DNA of 9,662 bases. It comes from Candidatus Campbellbacteria bacterium CG10_big_fil_rev_8_21_14_0_10_35_52 (lineage in GTDB: Bacteria > Patescibacteriota > Minisyncoccia > Phycocordibacterales > UBA2163). Each line of letters begins with the position of its first letter. Position 1 is the stretch's first letter. The notes beneath the pieces were generated by a model. The model was given only the letters and a program-made list of their open reading frames with translations, did not search any database and was not told where the DNA came from. The translations under genes and the position numbers were made by a program. Shown piece by piece: positions 1 to 6,993 of the stretch. The DNA is taken from the NCBI GenBank assembly GCA_002778715.1, contig PFAA01000001.1, positions 1-9,662 of the forward strand, given 5' to 3'.

Positions 1-3000
1 AATTCTTTAACCTTTTCCGCGATAATACTAATTTCGCCGTTTCTTGCGGAGATTTTACCTTTTATCGCTATACATTTTTCTATCTCCACAAGTGTTTTGA
101 ATTTCGTAAATGTTTCCGGGAAGAGAACAATTTCAATATTATCGCTAAAATCCGCGATTCGCGCGAAAGCCATAATGTCTCCTTTTTTTGTGAGTATAGT
201 TTTACATTCTTCCACAATTCCAGCCGCTGCTGTAATCATTCCAGACGACATAATTGTTTTAATTTCTTTAATTGTTTTATATTTATCTTTAATTTTTTCT
301 TTAAATTTATCAAGCGGATGACCAGAAATATAAAGACCGAGAAGTTCTTTTTCCCAAAATAATTTGTCAGTTTGGCTTGCGGGTTCTGTTTCTTTCAAAT
401 TGAGTTTTGAAAATCCGCCATTTTCTGAAAATTCCGCAAATAATGAATCTTGATTTTGCGCAATTTCAAAATGTTCTTTATTATATTTCAAAAGATACTC
501 AATATTGAATAGCATTTTCCCGCGTTCTCCAAATTCATCAAGCGCGCCTGATTTTATAAGCGCTTCCAGCGATTTTTTGTTTAAATTTTTATTTTGTATC
601 CGTTTAATAAAGTCGGAAATAGAGCTGAATTTTCCGTTTATTTCTCTTTCGTTTATTATAAAATCTCCGATACTTTCTCCAAAATTTTTAATAGAATGAA
701 GTCCAAAACGAATTTTGTGTTCATCTTTGTCATAAATAACAGTAAAATCTCCGAAGCTTTCATTTACATCAGGAGGCATTACCGGAATTTTCATTCTTTT
801 AAGTTCGGCAATACTCTCTGATATTTTATCTATATCGCCTGAATCCGCAGTCAAAACTGCCGCCATATATTCAATAGGAAAATTTGCTTTCATATACGCC
901 GTTTGATACGCGACTTTTCCATAACTTGCCGCATGGGCTTTATTAAATCCATAAGCGGCGAACGGTTCAATCAAACTCCATATTTTTAGGGCTTTTTCTT
1001 TGCTTGAACCATTATCTATAAAGCCCTGAATAAGTTTTTCTTTTTGAGCCGCCATTTCTTTTGGAATTTTTTTACCCATAGCTTTTCGCAGTTTGTCAGC
1101 TTCAAGCCAAGAATATCCGCCGAGTTTTATAGCTATTAGAAGCACATCATCTTGATAGGTAATAACTCCGTATGATTGAGATAAAATATCTTTCATTCGA
1201 GGGTCAATGTATGTTATTAGTTTTGGATTATGTTTTCTTTCAATATAAGAAGGGATAGATTCCATAGGACCTGGACGATAAAGAGAAACCATAGCGTTTA
1301 TATCGTGTATTTCTGACGGTTTAAGATCTTTTAAGTAACGGGTCATTCCGGCTCCGTTTAATTGAAAGAGCCCCATTGTTTCGCCGCGCGCCAACATCTT
1401 ATATGTTTTTTTATCATCAAGCGGAATATTTTCTATGTCTATATCGGTATTATGAGATTTCTTCGCGCGCTTTACGGCATCAGCCAAGATTGCGAGATTT
1501 TTTATTCCAAGAAAATCAAATTTTAATAGTCCAGCATTCTCAATTGAGTGCATATCATATTGAGTTATAATCTTCCCCCCTTTTGGGTCAAATTGTAGCG
1601 GAACAAAATCGGTAAGGTCTGTGGGAGATATCACGACTCCAGCCGCATGCACTGAAATGTGTCGCGCGTTTCCTTCAATTTTTTTAGCCATATCTATTAT
1701 TTCTTTTACCGCTTCTTCTTTTTTATAGAGTTCTTTAAGTTCGGGTGTTATTTCAAGGGCTCTGTCTATTGTCATTGGAAATCCCTGTGAACCAATCGGG
1801 ATAATTCTCGCTATTCTATCGCCTGTGTTATATGGATGTCCGAGAGCTCGCGCTATATCGCGGATAGAACCGCGCGCCGCCATTGTTCCGAATGTTCCTA
1901 TTTGAGCAACTTTACTTGAGCCGTATTTATCTTTTGCGTATTGTATTACCTCATCGCGCTTATTATCCGCAAAATCCATATCAATATCAGGCGCGGATGG
2001 GCGTTCCGGATTTAAAAATCTTTCAAACGGCAATTTGTATTCTATGGGATTTACATTTGTTATTCCGGCAAGATAAGTTACCATAGAGCCCGAAACAGAA
2101 CCTCTGATTGTCGTAAGAATATTATTTTTATGAGCAAAATCCAAGAGATCTCCGACAACAAGAAAATACGGAGCGTAGCCTTTATCTTTGATTATTTTCA
2201 ATTCATACTCAATTCTGCCCTTAATCTCCTCGTTCTTTTTGATTTTGCGTTTTTTAATCCCTTCATACACCAATTCTCGCAGTTTTTCATCGTATGTTTT
2301 TCCACTCTCAACTTTGAAGTTTGGGAAAACCCATTTATTAAGTTCAAGTTCCAAATTACATTTACTCGCGATTTTTATCGTATTTGAAACGGCATCTGGC
2401 ATATCTTTGAAATATTTTATCGCAATTTCTTGATTTATAAATGAAAAATCTTCATTATTGCCGTTTAATCCTCCTTGTTCTCTAAAATCAGGACCTGTTT
2501 GTATTTTTAATAATACATCGCGAGTTTTTTTATCTTCAGGTTTTATATAATAAACATCGTGCGCGGCGACAAGAGGAATATCCGCATTGGCGGATAATTT
2601 TTTAATTTGCTCTTGAAGTTTTTTATGCCCGTCTATTTCAGGATGATGAGTTATTTCAAGATATATATTTTCATTACCGAATGTTTTTTTATACCACTCT
2701 GAAATTTCTATTGCTTTTTTCTCGTCTTTATTCTTTAACGCTATTGCTGTCTCTCCTGAAAATGACGGCAAGATTGCTATTAAACCATTAGAATATTTTT
2801 CTAAAAGTTCTTTGTCAATACGCGGTTTATAATAAAATCCTTCAAGATGGGAATATGTTACAAGTTTCAGAAGATTTTTATAACCATATAGATTTTTCGC
2901 AAGCAATACCAATCGCGAGCTTTTATTATCAATATGCGCTTCCTTATCAAAACGAGTTCGCGCGGCGACAAATAAATCAACCCCTATAATGGGTTTTATG

Positions 3001-3194
3001 CCAGCTTTTTTGCATTCTTTGTAAAACTCAAGAGCGCCATACATATTGCCATTATCAGTAAGAGCGAGTGTTGGCATATTTGATTTCACAGCCGTATTTA
3101 TAAGGTCTTTTATTTTAGGCAGAGCGGTAAGCAAACTATAATGACTGTGCGTGTGCAGATGTATAAATTTTGCGGGTTCGGATTTTTGAGACAT
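1..3194 (-). CDS. dnaE: DNA polymerase III subunit alpha (DnaE), C-terminus cut by window edge
   Basis: Catalytic subunit of the replicative DNA polymerase, acting in the cytoplasm with the sliding clamp and clamp loader. The frame stays open for 1064 codons from ATG at 3194 to the window edge. An N-terminal PHP domain (about residues 10-220) opens with HLHTHS (12-17). The C-family polymerase core follows: RGSVSGS (364-370), PDIDMDF (402-408, catalytic Asp403 and Asp405) and FDFLG (559-563, Asp560). Near the end are a clamp-binding-like QDSLF (915-919) and an OB-fold region. The family is usually about 1050-1200 residues, so only a short tail should be missing. Several PHP metal-ligand positions are substituted: Asn48 after TD, Asp73, Arg94 and Tyr215 in HDVYY. 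The proofreading activity of that domain is therefore probably lost. The start is supported by the conserved N-terminus and by a promoter immediately upstream; no Shine-Dalgarno is seen. The gene has its own promoter and is separated from the next gene upstream by about 500 bp. Confidence 0.97.
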   Translation of the reverse strand, partial: MSQKSEPAKFIHLHTHSHYSLLTALPKIKDLINTAVKSNMPTLALTDNGNMYGALEFYKECKKAGIKPIIGVDLFVAARTRFDKEAHIDNKSSRLVLLAKNLYGYKNLLKLVTYSHLEGFYYKPRIDKELLEKYSNGLIAILPSFSGETAIALKNKDEKKAIEISEWYKKTFGNENIYLEITHHPEIDGHKKLQEQIKKLSANADIPLVAAHDVYYIKPEDKKTRDVLLKIQTGPDFREQGGLNGNNEDFSFINQEIAIKYFKDMPDAVSNTIKIASKCNLELELNKWVFPNFKVESGKTYDEKLRELVYEGIKKRKIKKNEEIKGRIEYELKIIKDKGYAPYFLVVGDLLDFAHKNNILTTIRGSVSGSMVTYLAGITNVNPIEYKLPFERFLNPERPSAPDIDMDFADNKRDEVIQYAKDKYGSSKVAQIGTFGTMAARGSIRDIARALGHPYNTGDRIARIIPIGSQGFPMTIDRALEITPELKELYKKEEAVKEIIDMAKKIEGNARHISVHAAGVVISPTDLTDFVPLQFDPKGGKIITQYDMHSIENAGLLKFDFLGIKNLAILADAVKRAKKSHNTDIDIENIPLDDKKTYKMLARGETMGLFQLNGAGMTRYLKDLKPSEIHDINAMVSLYRPGPMESIPSYIERKHNPKLITYIDPRMKDILSQSYGVITYQDDVLLIAIKLGGYSWLEADKLRKAMGKKIPKEMAAQKEKLIQGFIDNGSSKEKALKIWSLIEPFAAYGFNKAHAASYGKVAYQTAYMKANFPIEYMAAVLTADSGDIDKISESIAELKRMKIPVMPPDVNESFGDFTVIYDKDEHKIRFGLHSIKNFGESIGDFIINEREINGKFSSISDFIKRIQNKNLNKKSLEALIKSGALDEFGERGKMLFNIEYLLKYNKEHFEIAQNQDSLFAEFSENGGFSKLNLKETEPASQTDKLFWEKELLGLYISGHPLDKFKEKIKDKYKTIKEIKTIMSSGMITAAAGIVEECKTILTKKGDIMAFARIADFSDNIEIVLFPETFTKFKTLVEIEKCIAIKGKISARNGEISIIAEKVKE

Positions 3195-3202
3195 ATATTT
3201 GT

Positions 3203-3231
3203 ATTATATCGCGTCTGTTATTTATGAGCAA
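3203..3231 (-). promoter_or_regulatory. dnaE promoter, predicted leaderless
   Basis: Read on the minus strand, a perfect -10 hexamer TATAAT (3203-3208) lies 17 bp downstream of TTGCTC (3226-3231), a weak -35 that matches TTGACA at three of six positions. The start site expected 6-8 nt after the -10 falls at about 3194-3196, on or within 2 nt of the dnaE ATG. No purine-rich ribosome binding site precedes the ATG. The -10 is clearly visible; the leaderless reading is inference. Confidence 0.6.
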
Positions 3232-3239
3232 AAACATTG

Positions 3240-3254
3240 TCTGCGCGAGGCAGA
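3240..3254. repeat. Short GC hairpin upstream of the dnaE -35
   Basis: TCTGC and GCAGA form a 5-bp stem around the loop GCGAG, 8 bp upstream of the putative dnaE -35. On the plus strand it is followed by TTTGCTTTTTTT, on the minus strand by CAATGTTTTTG. It could be a weak terminator or an operator half, but the stem is too short to decide. Confidence 0.35.
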
Positions 3255-3421
3255 TTTGCTTTTTTTGGCAGAAATATCCGCCGATGATAATTTTCTAGCA
3301 AAACAACAGATCTCACCACAAAATTATGTTTGATATCGTAGAGAATTAAAATACTATGAAAGACAAAAATAACAAAACAATAGAATAGGGAAAATGGATC
3401 AGGCACCCTTTTTCTTTTCAT

Positions 3422-3439
3422 ACTATCATATATGATAGT
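3422..3439. repeat. Perfect 18-bp palindrome, copy 1 (operator-like)
   Basis: ACTATCATATATGATAGT equals its own reverse complement. The same 18-mer recurs 70 bp away at 3492-3509. Two identical perfect palindromes in one spacer look like binding sites for a homodimeric DNA-binding protein. This copy lies 228 bp upstream of the dnaE start. I do not recognise the cognate regulator, and the sequence is not a good LexA, NrdR or parS match. Confidence 0.7.
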
Positions 3440-3454
3440 GTTTTTATTATCTAA

Positions 3455-3463
3455 TTATCCACA
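3455..3463 (+). promoter_or_regulatory. Consensus DnaA box
   Basis: TTATCCACA matches the strict 9-mer bound by the initiator DnaA (TTATNCACA, with the preferred C). It sits almost midway between the two copies of the 18-bp palindrome, in AT-rich DNA upstream of dnaE. A second, much poorer match (ATTTTCACA, 3482-3490) lies nearby. One box does not make an origin, so local regulation by DnaA or chance are the alternatives. Confidence 0.5.
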
Positions 3464-3490
3464 AATAATACAAATTTATTAATTTTCACA

Positions 3491-3510
3491 TACTATCATA
3501 TATGATAGTA
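3491..3510. repeat. Perfect 20-bp palindrome, copy 2 (operator-like)
   Basis: TACTATCATATATGATAGTA is a perfect 20-bp palindrome containing the same 18-mer as the copy at 3422-3439. The centre-to-centre distance is 70 bp, about 6.7 helical turns. The bases just before each copy also resemble one another (TTTTCA before copy 1, TTTTCACA before copy 2), so the duplicated unit may be slightly longer than the palindrome. Confidence 0.7.
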
Positions 3511-3546
3511 AAATATATAAGATATTGGTTTTGATTTAATAACTTT

Positions 3547-3650
3547 GAATTAAGAAAACCAAAAATTTACGGTCTGGTTTGAGCAAAAACATTTAGAAGA
3601 TAAAGAGGTTTTGTGACCCTTAGGACATAAATTTTTGGTTTTTGTAATTC
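3547..3650. repeat. 104-bp element bounded by 23-bp inverted repeats
   Basis: The arm at 3547-3569 is complementary to 3628-3650 at 21 of 23 positions, enclosing 58 nt (3570-3627). The arms begin GAATTA at one end and finish TAATTC at the other. The element starts 47 bp beyond the MFS stop codon. It could be a miniature transposable element, an extragenic repeat, or a long RNA stem at the 3' end of the MFS transcript. The stem is not followed by a clear T-run, so a classical intrinsic terminator is less likely. No target-site duplication is obvious. Confidence 0.6.
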
Positions 3651-3697
3651 ATAGTAGTAAATAAATTATGCGAATCTATAAATATTTCATCAATATG

Positions 3698-4867
3698 CTA
3701 TCTCGTGTCTTTAAGAGCAAAAGAATATTTTAGACCGACAAACATTATAATACCAAGCACTAAAAAGATATATTGAAAAGGAAGAAATTGAAGAGATATA
3801 ATAGCGGCAATAGGACCGGCTATATACGCAAGCGGACTATTTATTCTAAAGAAACTTATTATATCGGCGTCATCTCCTTTAACATGTTTGAAAAAATAAC
3901 TCTCTGTTGTTATTTCAATTAAACTCGCGCCAACTCTTGTCGCGAAAAGTATTATTGCCCACAAAATAAAAGATTTTATTGATATGAAAGATATTATTAT
4001 TGTAAAAATAGCCGTGATTATGAAACCAGCGGACAGAAGCTCTTTTTCACCAAAATGGATGTCGGCGATTTTACCAACTGGTATTTCAAAAATAATAAAT
4101 GGCAAAAGCATTATGGTGAATATTATGGATATTTTGGGCCAATCAAAGCCGATATAGTCGTGAAGATAAATAGGCATATAAATTACCATCCACGAAAAGA
4201 AAAACTTTAGAAAAAGTTGAGCTATGAATATATTAGTAATATTTTTATTTTTATAAATTCTTTTCAATGTGTTTAATATATTAAAATTTTCATAAGCAAG
4301 GTCTTTGAATTTTCTGAATTTTATAAATATAACAAATAAAAAAAGAGCAAGCGCCAATGCCGACGCAAGATATACTTTCCAAAACTCACTGTCTTTAAGA
4401 ATAAAACCGACTATGAAAATAGATAAGACAAGAGCTGAATTTATTATAGTCATCAGGACTCCTCTTTTTACGCCGGTGTCGGATTCTTTTTTTTGATAGC
4501 TTTCAAAAAATATATCAATATTGATGAATATAATTTGAGATGCAACCCAATACGCGATGAAAAGAGGTATTATAATCGCGGTTTCTTTTATAAACGCCAT
4601 ACCAAAAATAACCAACATTTCAAATATGGCAAATATCATAAGCGTCAAATAGTTTCCCAATGAACGCAATATTATCGGTATGATGATAAATACAGCAATA
4701 CTCGCGAGCGAACCAATTATATATAACGCTCCAACTGTTTTTTCAGACACAAACTGGTTCAGGAAGCTTGAGTTTATATAAATTAGTATAAATGCATGGA
4801 AGGCGGATAAAAATGCCGCCGTATATATAGCGGCAAAAGAATTTTTTCTTAATATTTTATTTATCAT
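3698..4867 (-). CDS. MFS-type membrane transporter, substrate unknown
   Basis: Integral inner-membrane protein of 389 residues, typical for a 12-helix major facilitator. Hydrophobic segments fill most of the chain, for example at about 11-33, 46-67, 73-93, 97-120, 138-157, 165-184, 210-234, 245-262, 279-296, 300-318, 344-360 and 366-384, with a basic loop near 183-209 that would split the two halves. EIPVGKIADIHFG (261-273) resembles the MFS loop motif with a conserved Gly and Asp. The N-terminus is short and basic with no cleavable signal. The ATG lies 16 nt after the RNase J stop and has a modest AGGT ribosome binding site, so the two genes are probably co-transcribed. The stop is TAG. Nothing in the sequence tells the substrate or direction; drug or metabolite efflux is possible but unproven. 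Confidence 0.85.
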   Translation of the reverse strand: MINKILRKNSFAAIYTAAFLSAFHAFILIYINSSFLNQFVSEKTVGALYIIGSLASIAVFIIIPIILRSLGNYLTLMIFAIFEMLVIFGMAFIKETAIIIPLFIAYWVASQIIFINIDIFFESYQKKESDTGVKRGVLMTIINSALVLSIFIVGFILKDSEFWKVYLASALALALFLFVIFIKFRKFKDLAYENFNILNTLKRIYKNKNITNIFIAQLFLKFFFSWMVIYMPIYLHDYIGFDWPKISIIFTIMLLPFIIFEIPVGKIADIHFGEKELLSAGFIITAIFTIIISFISIKSFILWAIILFATRVGASLIEITTESYFFKHVKGDDADIISFFRINSPLAYIAGPIAAIISLQFLPFQYIFLVLGIIMFVGLKYSFALKDTR

Positions 4868-4870
4868 ACT

Positions 4871-4874
4871 ACCT
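4871..4874 (-). promoter_or_regulatory. Shine-Dalgarno-like site of the MFS gene
   Basis: On the minus strand AGGT stands 3 nt before the ATG at 4867. It lies within the 16-nt gap after the RNase J stop and fits translation of an internal operon gene. The spacing is shorter than usual. It is the only Shine-Dalgarno-like site in the window at near-normal distance; the AGGA upstream of the SBP start is 12 nt away. Confidence 0.4.
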
Positions 4875-4883
4875 ATATGCTTT

Positions 4884-6917
4884 TTATACGCTTAATAATA
4901 CCGCTATCACCAAAGGTCTTTTATTGGTTTTTTTAAAAAGAAATAAACTTACGGTATCTGTGAGAGAATTTTTGACATAATCAAAATTTATAGGCCTCAT
5001 TCCATACAGCGTTTCTTCAACGGTCTTTCTTATAAGTATCCGTGTTTCTTGCAGAAGGTCTTGCGATTCTCTCAAATATACAAAACCGCGAGATATAATA
5101 TCAGGTGATTTTCGCAATTTGCCACTCTTTACATTTATTGTAGCGATAATTACAAACATTCCGTCTTGCGCGAGCATCTTTCTATCGCGAATGACAACTT
5201 CTTGAATGTCTCCTATCGCAAGACCATCAACCATTACTATGCCGGATGGAGCTTTTTCTTTAAGTGTTTTTATTGTTTTACCACCATCTCCTATTTCTAT
5301 TATCGCTCCGTTTCCATCAGGTACCACTATATTTTCATCCTTCATTATGCCAGCATCTTTAATAATTTGCGCATGAATCGTTGTCATAGAATATGAACCA
5401 TAGGACGGTATGAAGTATTTCGCGCCAACTTGCTTATTTACCCATATTAGCTCGCCAGCATTGCCGTGCCCTGTAGAATGGACATCAGAAACTTTATAAT
5501 GAAGAATATGAACTTTATGCCTATATAAATTGTCTTTTAATTTCTGCACATTGATTTCATTTCCCGGCACTATGGAAGATGAAAGCATTATAGTATCTCT
5601 TTCGGTTAAAAAAATATTTTTATCTTTTTTATTCGCGAAACGCATAAGCGCCGCGAATTCTTCTCCTTGAGCGCCTGTCGCGAGTATCAGTATTTTTTCA
5701 GGAGGATATTTGCTTATATCTTGCGCCTGTATTATCGTATCTTTTTTTGGTTTCAAAAGACCGGCAAGTTGAGCAATTTCAATATTTATTTTAATACTTC
5801 GTCCTTCAGTTACAACTTTTTTGCCGTATTTTTCCGCGGTTTTTACTATATTTATCATTCTCTCAAATTGCGAAGCGAAAGTTCCTATTATAAGACGACC
5901 GGGAATATTTTTTATTATTTCTTCAATATTTTTATTTACTTTGTCTTCAGGTATTGAAAATCCGGGATTTTCGGCATTTGTGGAATCTGATATTAAAAGC
6001 AGATTATTATGTTTACCGATTTCTCCCCACACTTTTTTCTCCTGCTCTATCGGCTCGCCGTCAATATGTTTTAGTTTCAAATCTCCAGTTATTATTATAT
6101 TTCCATACGGAGTTTCTATCGAGACCGACATAGCGTCAGGTATTGAGTGCGTTATCGGATAAAATTTAACAGGCAAATTTCCAAGTTTAATATTGTCGCC
6201 GGACTCCACGACTCTTATATCAAGCTGTGGTAAATGAGGAAATTCACTTTGTCTTTTCTGTATCATCATTGCCGTAAGCGAACGAGTATATATTTTTGGA
6301 TTTCCTATTTTGTTCATTATATAAGGAATTCCGCCGATATGGTCTAAATGTCCATGTGTTATGATTACTCCGCGAATTTTATCTTTTCGGTCTTCAAGAT
6401 ATTTCGTGTTTGGCAATATATAATCAATTCCCGGCGTGTCTTCTTCCGTTACAAATTGGAAACCCATATCAAAAATCAATATATCATCTTTATATTCAAT
6501 GACAGTCATATTTTTCCCAACTTCCTCAACTCCTCCGAGAGGAATAATTCGTATATTTTCTCCAATCGGTGGCACGACATCGTCAGGCATTTTTCTTTTA
6601 ATTCTTGGCATATTTTTTCGCAGTGTATTTTTTATATTTACACCGCGTCTCGCCGCGCTCGCAGGATTTCTTTTTGGACGCATTTGTCCGACTGACGCAT
6701 TTTGTGTTTTATTTTTTTGAATACCATCTTTATATCTATAATGCCCTGTATGTCCGCCACGCGTGGAAGTTTTCGCGCGTTCCGTATATTTATCACGACG
6801 GATGTCATTGTATTTAGAATTTGTATATTTTGTTCCCACTTCCGACTTTTGTTCTGTTCTTGCGTAAGAATGGCGTCTTAATGGAGATCGCTTTTCATTA
6901 GTGTTATCAGTATTCAT
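4884..6917 (-). CDS. rnj: Ribonuclease J (metallo-beta-lactamase/beta-CASP RNase)
   Basis: Cytoplasmic 5'-3' exo- and endoribonuclease of mRNA decay and RNA maturation, 677 residues. The metallo-beta-lactamase fold starts near residue 122 (IRIIPLGGVEEVGKN). Visible metal and active-site motifs are HGHLDH (188-193), THSIPD (256-261, His257) and GDLK (278-281, Asp279). The beta-CASP part has SDSTNAE (310-316) and HSTGHG (480-485), and a C-terminal domain ends with RRP-like KRPLVIAV. Where relatives read IPVHGE this protein reads IPSYGS, so the usual metal-ligand His is Tyr506. Residues 1-117 form a basic, Arg/Lys/Gly-rich and probably disordered extension absent from the roughly 555-residue classical RNase J; it may bind RNA. 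The ATG at 6917 is favoured because a TATAAT lies 18 nt upstream; no Shine-Dalgarno is seen. The MFS gene follows after 16 nt. Confidence 0.95.
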   Translation of the reverse strand: MNTDNTNEKRSPLRRHSYARTEQKSEVGTKYTNSKYNDIRRDKYTERAKTSTRGGHTGHYRYKDGIQKNKTQNASVGQMRPKRNPASAARRGVNIKNTLRKNMPRIKRKMPDDVVPPIGENIRIIPLGGVEEVGKNMTVIEYKDDILIFDMGFQFVTEEDTPGIDYILPNTKYLEDRKDKIRGVIITHGHLDHIGGIPYIMNKIGNPKIYTRSLTAMMIQKRQSEFPHLPQLDIRVVESGDNIKLGNLPVKFYPITHSIPDAMSVSIETPYGNIIITGDLKLKHIDGEPIEQEKKVWGEIGKHNNLLLISDSTNAENPGFSIPEDKVNKNIEEIIKNIPGRLIIGTFASQFERMINIVKTAEKYGKKVVTEGRSIKINIEIAQLAGLLKPKKDTIIQAQDISKYPPEKILILATGAQGEEFAALMRFANKKDKNIFLTERDTIMLSSSIVPGNEINVQKLKDNLYRHKVHILHYKVSDVHSTGHGNAGELIWVNKQVGAKYFIPSYGSYSMTTIHAQIIKDAGIMKDENIVVPDGNGAIIEIGDGGKTIKTLKEKAPSGIVMVDGLAIGDIQEVVIRDRKMLAQDGMFVIIATINVKSGKLRKSPDIISRGFVYLRESQDLLQETRILIRKTVEETLYGMRPINFDYVKNSLTDTVSLFLFKKTNKRPLVIAVLLSV

Positions 6918-6935
6918 TTTATTTATTTAATTTAG

Positions 6936-6969
6936 ATTATATGATTTGTTAATAATAATATTTATTATA
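6936..6969 (-). promoter_or_regulatory. Candidate RNase J promoter(s)
   Basis: Two exact TATAAT hexamers on the minus strand, at 6936-6941 and 6964-6969, lie between the SBP stop and the RNase J ATG. The nearer one would give a leader of about 10-12 nt, the farther one about 40 nt. Neither has a good -35 (TAAATA and TTGCGT are the best at usable spacing). In a spacer this AT-rich a TATAAT can occur by chance. The exact 15-mer TTTTATTTATTTAAT also occurs twice here, at 6917-6931 and 6973-6987. Confidence 0.45.
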
Positions 6970-6993
6970 TGTTTTTATTTATTTAATACGCAA

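Larger units (their letters stand above)
3195..3697. other. Intergenic region between the MFS gene and dnaE
   Basis: This 503-bp AT-rich spacer has no convincing gene. From the dnaE side it holds the dnaE promoter, a small GC hairpin (3240-3254), an uncharacterised stretch (3255-3421), palindrome copy 1, a DnaA box, palindrome copy 2, and a 104-bp element bounded by 23-bp inverted repeats. The 14-mer TGAGCAAAAACATT occurs twice: at 3225-3238 over the dnaE -35, and at 3580-3593 inside the loop of the inverted repeat. A 67-codon minus-strand frame (3218-3421) starts at the edge of palindrome copy 1 but looks non-coding. Confidence 0.8.

Noticed and set aside
97..2433. Plus-strand open frames across the dnaE region
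   Set aside because: They are antisense shadows of the conserved dnaE reading frame.
3396..3407. GGATCAGGCACC, reminiscent of REP elements of the GGTGNCAGGCACC type
   Set aside because: Only one copy, and the arms are poorly complementary, so there is no internal support.
3218..3421. 67-codon minus-strand frame starting at palindrome copy 1
   Set aside because: No recognisable domain, odd Phe-rich composition, and it overlaps the dnaE promoter; most likely chance.
3422..3439. Palindrome as an NrdR, LexA or parS site
   Set aside because: The sequence does not match these consensus motifs closely enough, and 70-bp spacing differs from the paired NrdR-box arrangement.
3422..3510. Possible replication origin
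   Set aside because: Only one good DnaA box, no dnaA or dnaN gene, and no clear unwinding element beyond general AT-richness.
5166..6817. Plus-strand open frames across RNase J
   Set aside because: Antisense shadows of a gene with clear catalytic motifs.
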